This document shows, in pieces, positions 7,727 to 17,156 of a DNA stretch of 64,000 bases (the stretch's first letter is position 1; every line of letters begins with the position of its first letter). The translations under genes were made by a program, and so were the position numbers. The DNA lies in the NCBI GenBank assembly GCA_963718145.1, contig CAVQYJ010000012.1, positions 124,001 to 188,000 on the forward strand, given 5' to 3'. A model generated the notes under the pieces. It had not been told where the DNA came from. It ran no database searches and worked only from the letters and a program-made list of their open reading frames with translations. Source of the stretch: UBA7672 sp963718145. GTDB taxonomy: Bacteria > Pseudomonadota > Alphaproteobacteria > Caulobacterales > Hyphomonadaceae.

Positions 7727-9301
7727 ATGGACCAGGCGCGGATACCGACGGATGAAGACCTCAAGGCCAGCGGCATGACCGTGCATATCCACGCGCGGAA
7801 CATGCCCGACCGGCTCGCCGTCATGTCGCCCAATGGCGATATCACCTGGCGCCAGCTCGACGAGCGAGCGAACCGCATTGTCCGCGTCCTTCGCGCTCGC
7901 GGGCTGCAGCCCGGCGATGGCGTCGCCTTGCTCGCCCACAACGGGCCGGAGTTCGTCGAAGTCTGGGCGGCCGTGCAGCGCTCGGGCTTCCGATTGACGG
8001 CTGTGAACTGGCACCAGTCGCCGGAGCTGATCGCCTACGTCGTCGACAATTGCGACGCCCGCGCGCTTGTCGCCAGCGCGCGCTTTGCGGCAGGAGCGAT
8101 CGAGGCGGCGAAGCTTTCAGACAAGCTCATCGTCAAGCTGGCGTATGCTGGCGTCATCGAGGGCTTCGAGGACTATGAAGCCACGCTGGCCAGCCAGTCG
8201 CCGGGCATGATTGACCATCCGATGGCGGGGACGACGATGCTCTACACATCGGGGACGACCGGGCGGCCCAAGGGCGTTTACCGGCGGACGCCCCTGGCTT
8301 CACAGCTCACCACCCGGGTCAATGAAACTGCGCAATGGAAGCCCGGAGAAGATCTCGCGCTCGTCACCGGCCCTCTCTATCACGCCGCTCCGCTGGGCAT
8401 AAACATGGTGATCCCGCTGAACGCTGGCGTTCCGGTGCTGCTGCAGGACAAATGGGATGCCGAGGACACGCTGCGGCTCATCGAAAAGCACAGGGCGACG
8501 CACACGCACGTCGTGCCCACCATGATGCACCGCATGCTTCAGTTGCCCCAAACCGCGCGCAAGAGATACGACATCAGCTCCATGCGCTGGATCATGCACG
8601 GCGCGGCGCCCTGCCCGGCGCATGTCAAGTCGGCGATGATGGACTGGTTTGGGCCCGTCATTCACGAATACTACTCATCGACCGAAGGCGGCGGCGTTTA
8701 TGTTGGCCCGCAGGACTGGCTCAGGAAGCCAGGCACGGTCGGCAAGGCTGTTCCCGGCGTCGAGATCAAGTTGCTGGATACGGACGGCAACGTCGTGCCC
8801 CAGGGCCAGGAAGGCCTCATCTACGTGAAGGCGCCGGAGAGCGGCCGCTTCGAGTACTACAAGGAGCCGGCCAAGACGGAATCCAGCTATCGCGACGACT
8901 GGTTCACGCTCGGCGACATGGGCCGGCTGGATGAGGATGGCGATCTTTTCCTCACCGGCCGCACCGCCGAACTGATCATATCCGGCGGGGTCAACATCTA
9001 CCCCGTGGAGATCGACGAGGTGCTGATCCGGCATGACGGCATCGCGGACGCCGCTGTCGTGGGCGTGCCGAACGAGGACTGGGGCGAGGAGATCAAGGCC
9101 GTGGTGGAACTAAAGCCAGGCTGGAACCCGACGCCGGAAACGGCGCAATCCATTCTCGACTTCGCGAAAGAAAGGCTCCCGGGCTTCCAGAGACCACGCA
9201 CGGTCGATTTCGTCGATGCCCTGCCCCGCAACGCCGCCGGCAAGGTGCTGCGAGCCCAGGTCCGCGCGCCGTACTGGAAGGGCCGCACGCGGAGCATCTG
9301 A
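7727..9301 (+). CDS. Class I adenylate-forming enzyme (acyl-CoA synthetase), second copy
   Basis: A 524-residue AMP-forming synthetase, related to but clearly distinct from the ligase just upstream. It has the P-loop TSGTTGRPKG, a YSSTEGGG motif, the LGDMGRLDEDG hinge, the IISGGVNIYP loop and the catalytic lysine in NAAGKVLRA. The ATG at 7727 has GAGGAAA 8 bases ahead. A GTG two codons earlier is the alternative. The 171-base gap from the previous ligase is long enough for a separate promoter. It is followed by the terminator region of the convergent TonB receptor. It probably activates a fatty or related acid. Confidence 0.9.
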   Translation: MDQARIPTDEDLKASGMTVHIHARNMPDRLAVMSPNGDITWRQLDERANRIVRVLRARGLQPGDGVALLAHNGPEFVEVWAAVQRSGFRLTAVNWHQSPELIAYVVDNCDARALVASARFAAGAIEAAKLSDKLIVKLAYAGVIEGFEDYEATLASQSPGMIDHPMAGTTMLYTSGTTGRPKGVYRRTPLASQLTTRVNETAQWKPGEDLALVTGPLYHAAPLGINMVIPLNAGVPVLLQDKWDAEDTLRLIEKHRATHTHVVPTMMHRMLQLPQTARKRYDISSMRWIMHGAAPCPAHVKSAMMDWFGPVIHEYYSSTEGGGVYVGPQDWLRKPGTVGKAVPGVEIKLLDTDGNVVPQGQEGLIYVKAPESGRFEYYKEPAKTESSYRDDWFTLGDMGRLDEDGDLFLTGRTAELIISGGVNIYPVEIDEVLIRHDGIADAAVVGVPNEDWGEEIKAVVELKPGWNPTPETAQSILDFAKERLPGFQRPRTVDFVDALPRNAAGKVLRAQVRAPYWKGRTRSI

Positions 9302-9320
9302 CTCGCGGACCTCGGCCCAA

Positions 9321-9389
9321 AAGAAAAGGGCGCACCATGGTGCGCCCCTTCAGTCGAAGAGGGGCCGGCGGCGCGGTGAGCGCCGCCGG
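9321..9389 (-). terminator. Double-hairpin terminator region of the large TonB receptor gene
   Basis: Reading the minus strand after the receptor stop at 9402, a perfect 10-bp stem with a 5-base loop (9365-9389, CCGGCGGCGC arm) comes first. It is followed by a perfect palindrome with arms GGGCGCACC/GGTGCGCCC at 9328-9347 and then a TTTTCTT tract at 9321-9327. The second hairpin plus T-tract has the form of an intrinsic terminator. It may also serve the convergent synthetase gene in the other orientation, but that side lacks a long T-run. Confidence 0.75.
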
Positions 9390-9401
9390 TAGTCCTACGC
9401 A

Positions 9402-12400
9402 TCAGAACCTGGCGTTGACGCCGAAGATCCACTCGCGGCCGATACCACCATCGTACTGGTTGGTGAGGCCGTAGATGCCGCGCGGATCCTGCGTGTCGAA
9501 CAGGTTGTTGATCGCCAACTTGACCGAGAAGATGTCGTTCACCTGGTAGGACGCCGCGTAGTTGAAGAAGTTGAAAGCGTCTGCCGGGAACGAGGGGGTT
9601 TGTTCCGGGATGTTGGCTTTCGCGGTCAAAACGTTCGTCACCGTCGCGCTGTTCCAGAACCATTGCAGCGTATGATCGAACGGCCCGATCCGGTGACGGA
9701 AGTCCGTGCGAACCTCGTGCTCCGGGTTGGTGTGCTCGCCCGCCAGACGGTCTGTCAGGTTCACGCCATCGCCATAGATGTCGTAACGCTGCGTCTGGAA
9801 GTAGGACGAGCGGAGGAAGATGTCTCCCCAGTTGCCCATCACACCGCCGATCAACGGCACGTCGCCAAGAGCGAAATTGTAGCGGGCTTCGAAGTTCATG
9901 CCGCGCATCTCGCGCTTGCCCAGGTTGAGGTTCGAGAACGCCGCGAAGGCGAGTTCGAACGGTGTCTGGACAGCTGCGGGAGAGCCCGCGAGAACCCCGG
10001 CGCCGCCAGCGTTGCCGGTGATGGCGTTGTTCGTCGGGATGACGAACTGACCGCCCGGGCCAGTCGGCGTACCGAAGAGGAAGAGTTCGCACGCGGGCGC
10101 GCCGCCAAGCACCGAGTTCGGGTAGGCCGTCGAGTCAAAGCAGCCTGGGACCATCGTGCCCGGTCCCACCAGTCCGATTTCGTTAGTCAGGTCGACCGAG
10201 AAGAAGTCGGCCGCGAGAACGAGGTTCGGCACGAAGGACGGCTCGTAGGTGAAGCCGATCGTATAGGTGTTGCCCTCTTCGTTCGAAAGGCCTGGGTTGC
10301 CGCCGGCGTTGGCAGGACGGGTAGCCGCGGTGCCGGTAAACGTCGACAGGAAGGTCGCCGCATCGGTCGCGTTTGCGGCGACGCCCAGGGACTGGACGGC
10401 CGCGATGCAATTGGCGCGGCGAACGGCGGGGTTTGGGCCCTGCGTGATCGACGAGGTTGTGCACGGATTGTCGCCTGCGGCCAGCGCCGTGAACGCCACT
10501 GTGAACGGGCCAACCAGTTCGACCAGAGACGCCGAGCGGACGGTACGAGACCGGGCCGCGCGGAACGTGAAGTCGTCGATCGGTTTCCAGCGCACGCTGT
10601 AGTTGAAGGTGTCATCCTTCGTGCCGGTGCCGGTGAAAAGGACCGTGGTGGATTCCTGCTCGCGTTCCACCATGCGCAGGGCGTAGCTGAAGCCGAGCTC
10701 CTTCATGAGCGGGAGCTGGAAGTCCTCGCCGAAGACCGGCACTTGTACTTCGTAACCATACTCGTTGAGCTTGATCGTGCCCGAGCCACGTCCCTGCGGC
10801 GCGGTGCGGCCAAGACCCGATTGAGTGACGCGGCTGGGTTCGAACTCGGCCGACTCTTCACGGTGTTCCGCCTGCACACCCACCTGCAGCATGCCGCCGG
10901 GAAGTTGCCAGATGTCGCCACCCAGCGAGCCGGAGTAATACATCAGTGAGTTGAGGCCGTGCACGTCGGCATTACCCAGGACATAGTTGATCGCATCCTG
11001 GGACGGTCTGCCGCTGCCCAGAAGGTTGAGCGGCTTGCACGCGGCCACCTGCGCGGCCGTTGGCACGAGGCCGACGGTCTGCACGATGCCGGCCGTGTTC
11101 GGGTTGCGAACCGTGATCGCTTCGCGGGTGGCAAGTGTCTGCTGACGGCACACCGGACCGTTAGGTCCGTTGACGACGTCGACCGCCAGGGCAAACTCGG
11201 TGTCGAGGAAGTCGGGTCGCGCGGATCTCTGGTCCGAACGGCCCCAGCCGCCGGCAACGTCCCAGTAGAAGTCGGCCGGGCCGAAGGAAAAGTCGCCCTC
11301 CAGAATCTCCGTGATCATGAAGTTCTCAACCTTCAGCGTCGATTCAACGCCGCCGCCGGTGATGTCCGTCATCGCGCGACCGAGATACATGACGCGCTGG
11401 CCGCCGATGGTCGGTACGGTGAAGCCCGTGCCAGCTGCTCCCAATGCGTTGACCTGCGAGAGCGAAGCAGCGGTCACATACGGGTTCTGGTCGAGGTAGA
11501 TCGGAACTGCCAAACCGCCAGCCTGTGCGCTACCGCCAGGTGATTGGGTCACGGCGCCCGCTGTCTGAGCGAACTCAGCGTTTGTATACATCAACTGCGA
11601 TTTCCACCGCAGCGAGTCGGTGATGTCGTAGTGTCCGATCGCGGCGAGAGCGATGCGCTCGGTACCCGCCTGCAACTGCGTGTGGCCCTCGGAGAAGGAA
11701 TCATAGCCGCCGCCGCCAAAGGTGGAGCCAAGGCGCCCTTGGCTGGCCGGAACCAGATTGCCCAAGCTGAGCGGCGAGAGGTTGCCGCTCGCATCGAAAG
11801 CCAGCGGAACAGCAACGCGCGGGAAGATCGCGCTGGTGGCCGGGTCGGTGTTGAGAATTGTCGGGAAACCGCCGTTGGTCGCGTTGACCGCTCCTGTCCC
11901 CGGATTGAACGTTCCGAATGTGCCCGCGAAAAGCAGCGGGTTCAGCGTCGGGTTGGCCTGGAAGTACTCATACGGTGTCGGGCGATTCCGCTGCAGAAGC
12001 TGCAAGGCCAGCGTGTCGATCTGAGTAGCTGTCAGGCCGGTGGTGGCGGTTCCAGGCGCCAGCGTGCTGATTACGGTCGCCGACGTAACGCCAAGGCCCG
12101 TCAAGGTCGTTGGCGCGAAGAACGGCAGGCCACCAGGGCCGGCGCCTGGCCGCGAGAGCGCGGCCGCAACAGGCGTTGCCGGAACAAGGTTCGTGTTGCC
12201 TGAGAAGCCGGCGCCGTAGATGCCGGCGGTCACAAGGCTGCCGCCTTTGGAAACAAGCGGGTTCTGCAGGGACATTGGGCCAAAGAACGTCGCTCCCCTG
12301 CCGTCAGACGCCTGGGGGAGGAACGAGGTCGGCAGCGTGCCGTTGCCGAGCAGCGTGGTGACCGCGCTTGCGGCGCTGAAGGCTGCCGGATTGCGTACCG

Positions 12401-13211
12401 ACCCTTCGAGAGCGTTGGCGATACCGGTGCCGCCATAGCGGACTTCCCGGTCTGCCGTCGCGCCGATCCGATCCTGCTTGAAGTAATCGGCCGACACCAT
12501 CAGGTGGGCTTGACCGTCGAGCAGGTCGGAACCCCACGTGCCGGACAGCCGGTACTGCTGGCCGTCGCCGATTTCGGTCTGCCCGTATTGGGCGCGGAGA
12601 TCCAAGCCTTCGAAATTGTCCTTGGTGATCAGGTTGACCACGCCGCCGACCGCGTCCGCGCCGTAGATGGCGCCACCGGTTCCGGCCAGAACGTCAACGC
12701 GCTGGATGATCTGCGGGCTAAACACCGACAGGTCCACCTGCGAACCCGAAGCGTTACCGGGCACGAACACCGAGCCGGGGTTCGTCGCCACGACGCGGCG
12801 GCCGTTGAGCAGGGTCAGCGTACGCTGGGTGCCGAGGTCGAGCACGTCGGGGAACGCGAACGAGTCGCCGTTCTGGACCTGCGTACCGCGGTTGTTGGTG
12901 CCGATGCCTACGAGCGGAAGGTCTTCGATAACATCCACGGCGTTGGAAACCTGCCGGTCGTCGATCTCTTGCGCGCCGACTTCGATGGTCGGGTTCGGGC
13001 TGTCGAAGTTCTCCTGACGAAGGCGGGAGCCGGTAACGATGATGACATCGCCCTCGCCTTTTTCGGCCGCCTGAGGGGCTGTGGTGGTTTCGGGCGCCGA
13101 AGGCGCTGCCGGTGCAACCTGAGCCCAGGCTGCTGCGTGACCCATGCAGAGGGCGCCGATCGCAACGCTGCCAAGCACAGCGTCGCGCAGATACGCGCGA
13201 GATTTAGACAT
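9402..13211 (-). CDS. Large TonB-dependent receptor
   Basis: An outer-membrane active-transport receptor of 1269 residues, well above the usual 700-1000. A signal peptide (ending near AAAWAQ) is followed by an Ala/Pro/Thr-rich linker and a plug domain. The plug shows VIIVTGSRLR, TLLNGRRVV, the QRVDVLAGTGGAIYGADAVGG helix region and a VVNLITK strand. A long 22-strand-type barrel with large Ala/Gly/Thr-rich loops follows, and the protein ends in Phe (VNARF), as outer-membrane barrels do. No transport partner lies next to it. The ligand is unknown. It is a monocistronic gene with its own terminator region, and a promoter must lie in the gap upstream of 13211. Confidence 0.92.
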   Translation of the reverse strand: MSKSRAYLRDAVLGSVAIGALCMGHAAAWAQVAPAAPSAPETTTAPQAAEKGEGDVIIVTGSRLRQENFDSPNPTIEVGAQEIDDRQVSNAVDVIEDLPLVGIGTNNRGTQVQNGDSFAFPDVLDLGTQRTLTLLNGRRVVATNPGSVFVPGNASGSQVDLSVFSPQIIQRVDVLAGTGGAIYGADAVGGVVNLITKDNFEGLDLRAQYGQTEIGDGQQYRLSGTWGSDLLDGQAHLMVSADYFKQDRIGATADREVRYGGTGIANALEGSVRNPAAFSAASAVTTLLGNGTLPTSFLPQASDGRGATFFGPMSLQNPLVSKGGSLVTAGIYGAGFSGNTNLVPATPVAAALSRPGAGPGGLPFFAPTTLTGLGVTSATVISTLAPGTATTGLTATQIDTLALQLLQRNRPTPYEYFQANPTLNPLLFAGTFGTFNPGTGAVNATNGGFPTILNTDPATSAIFPRVAVPLAFDASGNLSPLSLGNLVPASQGRLGSTFGGGGYDSFSEGHTQLQAGTERIALAAIGHYDITDSLRWKSQLMYTNAEFAQTAGAVTQSPGGSAQAGGLAVPIYLDQNPYVTAASLSQVNALGAAGTGFTVPTIGGQRVMYLGRAMTDITGGGVESTLKVENFMITEILEGDFSFGPADFYWDVAGGWGRSDQRSARPDFLDTEFALAVDVVNGPNGPVCRQQTLATREAITVRNPNTAGIVQTVGLVPTAAQVAACKPLNLLGSGRPSQDAINYVLGNADVHGLNSLMYYSGSLGGDIWQLPGGMLQVGVQAEHREESAEFEPSRVTQSGLGRTAPQGRGSGTIKLNEYGYEVQVPVFGEDFQLPLMKELGFSYALRMVEREQESTTVLFTGTGTKDDTFNYSVRWKPIDDFTFRAARSRTVRSASLVELVGPFTVAFTALAAGDNPCTTSSITQGPNPAVRRANCIAAVQSLGVAANATDAATFLSTFTGTAATRPANAGGNPGLSNEEGNTYTIGFTYEPSFVPNLVLAADFFSVDLTNEIGLVGPGTMVPGCFDSTAYPNSVLGGAPACELFLFGTPTGPGGQFVIPTNNAITGNAGGAGVLAGSPAAVQTPFELAFAAFSNLNLGKREMRGMNFEARYNFALGDVPLIGGVMGNWGDIFLRSSYFQTQRYDIYGDGVNLTDRLAGEHTNPEHEVRTDFRHRIGPFDHTLQWFWNSATVTNVLTAKANIPEQTPSFPADAFNFFNYAASYQVNDIFSVKLAINNLFDTQDPRGIYGLTNQYDGGIGREWIFGVNARF

Positions 13212-13705
13212 TTTGTTTTGACCCCAGAATGCCGATTTAAGGAAAACCGCCCGTCCTGACTCAGGCGCAGGTCATCTCACACGCCGGGTTCACGCACTTC
13301 AACGGGAACGCCCCAATCGCGCCTCAATTGAAATCGTGCTGTGACATTTCAGAAACAAGAAAACGACTGTTTCGGGGCACAGTCTTCCAATTACCGCAGC
13401 GTCGGCGCTATCACCTCACCAATAGCTGCATATTCCGTGATTGTTCTCAACCAAGGTTGATCAATCCCGTTTGGCCGCTCAAGCAGCGCAATCACCCGGT
13501 CGCGTGATTCTCGTTAGGCCAAGCCGGTGTCAGGATTCGCCTGGATCGGAGATCCTGCTGAACGGTTTCGGCCTGTTGAAGGTCTGCGACCTGTTCGGAT
13601 GCCGGTGTTTCGGATCGTCAGTGTCGGGTTCCGGACGCACAAACCGCCAACAACGACTGGGTGGCTGAGGCAGGCGCGCGATTTCGGTCGATTGCCTGAG
13701 TCACT
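13212..13705. other. Intergenic region, promoter side of the TonB receptor
   Basis: About 490 bases lie between the receptor start and the symporter stop. Short open frames here have no recognisable protein character. The part next to 13211 is comparatively A/T-rich and must contain the receptor promoter. A small inverted repeat (AATCAC/GTGATT, 13490-13509, 8-base spacer) could be an operator but is too short to call. Nothing else is supported. Confidence 0.5.
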
Positions 13706-15058
13706 TCAGTCGGGGTCCTGTTCCACCGGCGTCGCGATCGCGTGCATGGGCCGACCATGGAGCGCGGCTTTCAGGCGATCCTTGTCGAGCGCGCCCTCCC
13801 ACCGGCTGACCACCACAGTCGCCACCGCGTTGCCAATGAAGTTGGTGAGCGCCCGACACTCCGAGAGGAACCGATCGACACCCAGAATGATTGCCATCCC
13901 CGCCAGCGGTATGGACGGAAGGACCGCCAGTGTCGCCGCAAGCGTAATGAATCCCGCGCCAGTGACGCCCGCTGCTCCCTTCGAACTCAGCATCGCAACC
14001 AGCAGCAGGATGATCTGGTCGCCGAGGCCCAGCGGCGTGTTGGTAGCCTGCGCGATGAATAGCGCCGCCATCGTCATGTAGATGTTGGTGCCGTCTAGAT
14101 TGAAGGAGTAGCCGGTCGGGATCACGAGGCCAACCACCGGCCGCGCGCACCCTGCCCTCTCCAGTTTCTCCATCAGTGCGGGAAGTGCAGACTCCGACGA
14201 AGATGTCCCGAGAACGAGAAAGAGTTCCTCTTTCAGGTACCGCAAGAGGCGGAAGATGTTGAAGCCGGCCCACAGGCCGACGGCGCCGAGCACCACGATG
14301 ACAAAGACCAGCGAGGTGAGCCAGACGGCTGCGATCAGCTTCAGGAGATCCACGATTGCGTCGATCCCCTGGCTGGAGATCAGGAAGGCGAACGCGCCGA
14401 ACGCGCCGATTGGAGCCGCACGCATAAGGATAGCGACCATCTTGAAGACGGCGATGCTGAACGCACTGAGTACGTCGATGGCCAGCTGCGCGCGGCTGCC
14501 GACCAGCGCGAGAGAGACGCCGAACACGATGGCGAGAAAGAGAACCGGAAGAATGCTGGCGCCCGTGAAGGCGCCCACGAACGTGGCTGGAATGATGTCA
14601 GTCAAGAACCCGACGACTGTCATGTCGTGTGACTGCTTTTCGTATCCCTGGACGCGCTCGACCTGGCCCGGGTCAAGAGTCGCGATGTCGACATTCATCC
14701 CTGCGCCGGGCTGGAACACGTTGCCGACGACGAGACCGACGATCAGCGCCAGCGTCGAGAAGAACAGAAAGTAGGCGAAGGCCTTGAATGCGACACGGCC
14801 CAGCTTGCCCATGTCGCGCATGCTCGCGATGCCCACCACGATGGTCAGGAAGATCACCGGGGCGATGATCATCTTCACCAGTTTCACGAACGCCAGGCCG
14901 AGGGGATTGAGGTATTCCGCAATCCAGGGCTCGCCGCGGTAGAAATGACCGATCATGCCGCCAGCGACGATCGCGAACAGAACCTGGAAGTAGAGTTGCG
15001 TGAAGAACGGGCCCTTCTTGCGTGGCTTAGCGTCAGTCGGCACATCGACTACCGCCAT
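13706..15058 (-). CDS. Dicarboxylate/amino acid:cation symporter (DAACS family)
   Basis: A 450-residue inner-membrane symporter of the DctA/GltP family, importing C4-dicarboxylates or acidic amino acids with H+ or Na+. The two re-entrant hairpin motifs are clear: the serine-rich TSSSESALP, and PTGYSFNLDGTNIYM followed by GAAGVTGAGF. Several hydrophobic segments are present. The ATG at 15058 is chosen because GGAGG stands 6 bases ahead; an upstream ATG at 15091 has no such site. DctA and glutamate carriers share all motifs seen, so the substrate is not settled. It is followed by no obvious operon partner. secF ends 135 bases upstream. Confidence 0.9.
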   Translation of the reverse strand: MAVVDVPTDAKPRKKGPFFTQLYFQVLFAIVAGGMIGHFYRGEPWIAEYLNPLGLAFVKLVKMIIAPVIFLTIVVGIASMRDMGKLGRVAFKAFAYFLFFSTLALIVGLVVGNVFQPGAGMNVDIATLDPGQVERVQGYEKQSHDMTVVGFLTDIIPATFVGAFTGASILPVLFLAIVFGVSLALVGSRAQLAIDVLSAFSIAVFKMVAILMRAAPIGAFGAFAFLISSQGIDAIVDLLKLIAAVWLTSLVFVIVVLGAVGLWAGFNIFRLLRYLKEELFLVLGTSSSESALPALMEKLERAGCARPVVGLVIPTGYSFNLDGTNIYMTMAALFIAQATNTPLGLGDQIILLLVAMLSSKGAAGVTGAGFITLAATLAVLPSIPLAGMAIILGVDRFLSECRALTNFIGNAVATVVVSRWEGALDKDRLKAALHGRPMHAIATPVEQDPD

Positions 15059-15193
15059 GAAAGTCCTCCGCCCCGAAAGCCCCGCAGCCACTTATCGGCG
15101 ACGGAATCTGTCTCGTTTTTTTCACAGTAATAGGGACTTGGCCGGGTGCGCCACCCCCTGCCCTCCCCTGCTCACGCCGGTCGGCGATGGAAA

Positions 15194-16153
15194 TTACGCT
15201 CCGGCCCCAGCACGCGCCTCGGCTTCTTCGCCGGCCCAGCGTTGACCTGGAATACGGCCTGGCAGGTGGATCAGCAGCGGCGCCGCCACGAAGATCGACG
15301 AATAGGTGCCGATGATGATGCCGAAGCAGATCGACACTGCAAAGCCAAACAGCACGGGCCCACCCAAGAAGAGCATCGCGCCGCCCGCCATCATTGTCGC
15401 CAGCGAAGTGATCAGCGTACGCGACAAGGTCGCCGTGATCGAGATGTCGATGATCCTGGGCAGCGGGATCTTCTTGTACTTCTTCAGCATCTCCCGAATG
15501 CGATCGAAGACGACGACCTTGTCGTTAATCGAATAGCCGGCGAGGGTCAGCACGCCGGCGACGATGGTGAGGTCGAAGGGTAGTCGCGTGATCGAGAACA
15601 GCCCGACGATTGCAAAAACGTCGTGGAACGTCGTGATCAACGCAGCCAATCCGAATTTTCGCTCGAAGCGAAACCAGATGTAGAGCGCAATCGCCACCAG
15701 CGCGAGAACAGAAGCAATAACGCCGCCCTGGAACAGTTCGCCTGAGACCTTGGCGCCGACCGCGGTCGACTCGCCAATGGTAACGCCGGGACCCAGCGCT
15801 TGCTTGACCTTGTCGGTCACTTGATCGAGCTGACTTGCGTCCTCGATGATCGGCAGGCGGATGATGACGGTGGTGCCGCCGTTGGCCGTGGAGACGAGGT
15901 ATTCCTCGAAGCCCGCCGCCTTGACCTGTTCCCGCACGGTCTGGTCGTCGAAACGTTGCGCGCGGGTCGCGGTGATCTGGACGCCGCCGGTGAAGTCGAG
16001 GCCCATGTTAAGGCCCTGAACATAGAGTGAGACCGCCGTCCCCACGATCACGATTGTGCTGACCAGAAAGCCGAACCAGCGCCACTTCATGAAGGGCAGC
16101 GGTTCCTTTTCCTTCTGGGCAGTCCAGTCGGTCTTGGGTTTGTCCCACCACAT
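15194..16153 (-). CDS. secF: Protein translocase subunit SecF
   Basis: An inner-membrane SecF subunit, which with SecD uses the proton gradient to help finish protein export through SecYEG. The 319 residues show the first membrane helix, then the periplasmic start with GLNMGLDFTGGVQI, and five further helices. The family signatures GYSINDKVVVFDRIRE and TLSRTLITSLATMMA are visible. The start ATG has a GAGG 12 bases upstream, somewhat distant. No secD or yajC lies within the window on either side, although these are usually adjacent. Confidence 0.93.
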   Translation of the reverse strand: MWWDKPKTDWTAQKEKEPLPFMKWRWFGFLVSTIVIVGTAVSLYVQGLNMGLDFTGGVQITATRAQRFDDQTVREQVKAAGFEEYLVSTANGGTTVIIRLPIIEDASQLDQVTDKVKQALGPGVTIGESTAVGAKVSGELFQGGVIASVLALVAIALYIWFRFERKFGLAALITTFHDVFAIVGLFSITRLPFDLTIVAGVLTLAGYSINDKVVVFDRIREMLKKYKKIPLPRIIDISITATLSRTLITSLATMMAGGAMLFLGGPVLFGFAVSICFGIIIGTYSSIFVAAPLLIHLPGRIPGQRWAGEEAEARAGAGA

Positions 16154-16375
16154 GGCGGTGTTCTACCTCGGTTTTGGCGTCTTGGTTCGGCCCTGCGGTC
16201 GCCAGAGGGCTCTCCGGCTAGCAGTTGAGGCCGAAAAGCGCCAATAAAAAAATTTCTGAAGCCGCATATGGACTTGGGTGTCTCCCAGCATGAATTGTCG
16301 AAGCTTGGGGCTCTCCAATACAGCCTGTTAAAGCGATCAGTCCCAACCATCGGCCGGATGGGGCATTAGGGGTTC

Positions 16376-17035
16376 ATGACGTCTGTGTCCGAGGCCCACC
16401 CAGACACCGATCCAGGCGAGGGAACCTCTAGCCTGCTGTTGCAAGCCGTACGTGGGGAGGGCGAGCGCATTAGCGTCGGTGATATCGCCGATGCGCTGGA
16501 TGCGCGGGCTTTCGGCTTGGCTACACTGATCTTTTCCCTTCCTTCCATCGTGCCAATGCCTCCGGGTGTTCCGACGGTGGTGGGAGTCGCCCTATTGATT
16601 GTCTCGATCCAGATGGTCCTCGGTCGGCATGAGCTTTGGCTGCCGCGTTTTATGGCGCGTCACAGTTTTCCGCGCGCTTCAATGGTAGGCGCGATGGAAT
16701 GGTTTGCTCCACGCCTTCGCGCTGTGGAGCGTATTGCAAGGCCTCGACTGTTGTTTCTTACCGGGAAGGCGGGGACGGTGCTGGTGGGGATTGTGGTTCT
16801 TGTGATGGCGGTTGTCCTGATCCTTCCACTTCCCCCTGGCGGGAACTTTCCACCGGCGCTTGCTTGCGCCGTTCTTGGCATGGGTCTGGCGGAGCGTGAC
16901 GGGGTTATTGTTCTCATTGGTCTGGTGGCTTCAATCGTGGCCACAGTCGCAGTTACAGCCGTGACCTGGTTGTTCATCCAGAACTTGCCCGAGTTCATCG
17001 CCTGGCTCATGAAAAGCCTTGGATTTGGCGGCTAA
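16376..17035 (+). CDS. ExoD family exopolysaccharide synthesis-related membrane protein
   Basis: A 219-residue membrane protein of the ExoD family, named from a Rhizobium protein affecting exopolysaccharide and alkaline tolerance. The signature region ARAFGLATLIFSLPSI with MPPGVPTVVG is clear, followed by an LPRF segment and three hydrophobic helices in the second half. The biochemical role of the family is unknown. It starts the rightward cluster that continues with the EF-hand protein and a two-component system, but the gap of 121 bases leaves the operon link open. Confidence 0.85.
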   Translation: MTSVSEAHPDTDPGEGTSSLLLQAVRGEGERISVGDIADALDARAFGLATLIFSLPSIVPMPPGVPTVVGVALLIVSIQMVLGRHELWLPRFMARHSFPRASMVGAMEWFAPRLRAVERIARPRLLFLTGKAGTVLVGIVVLVMAVVLILPLPPGGNFPPALACAVLGMGLAERDGVIVLIGLVASIVATVAVTAVTWLFIQNLPEFIAWLMKSLGFGG

Positions 17036-17156
17036 TCCGCCAAAGACCCCCTACAAATTGCGACAAACGGGCTGCAGCCGGGTGAACTCCTGCGACAGCG
17101 CGCGGGCATTGTGAGCGTCATGGGGCCAAATCGAGTGCCCCGGAGACGCCCTCCTC

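Noticed and set aside
9600..10949. Plus-strand open frame of about 449 codons
   Set aside because: It is antisense to the TonB receptor and rich in Arg/Val without a recognisable domain.
13490..13509. Short inverted repeat AATCAC/GTGATT as an operator
   Set aside because: A 6-bp arm with an 8-base spacer is expected by chance in a window of this size.
13527..14081. Plus-strand open frame over the symporter end
   Set aside because: It overlaps the well-supported symporter and has no family character.
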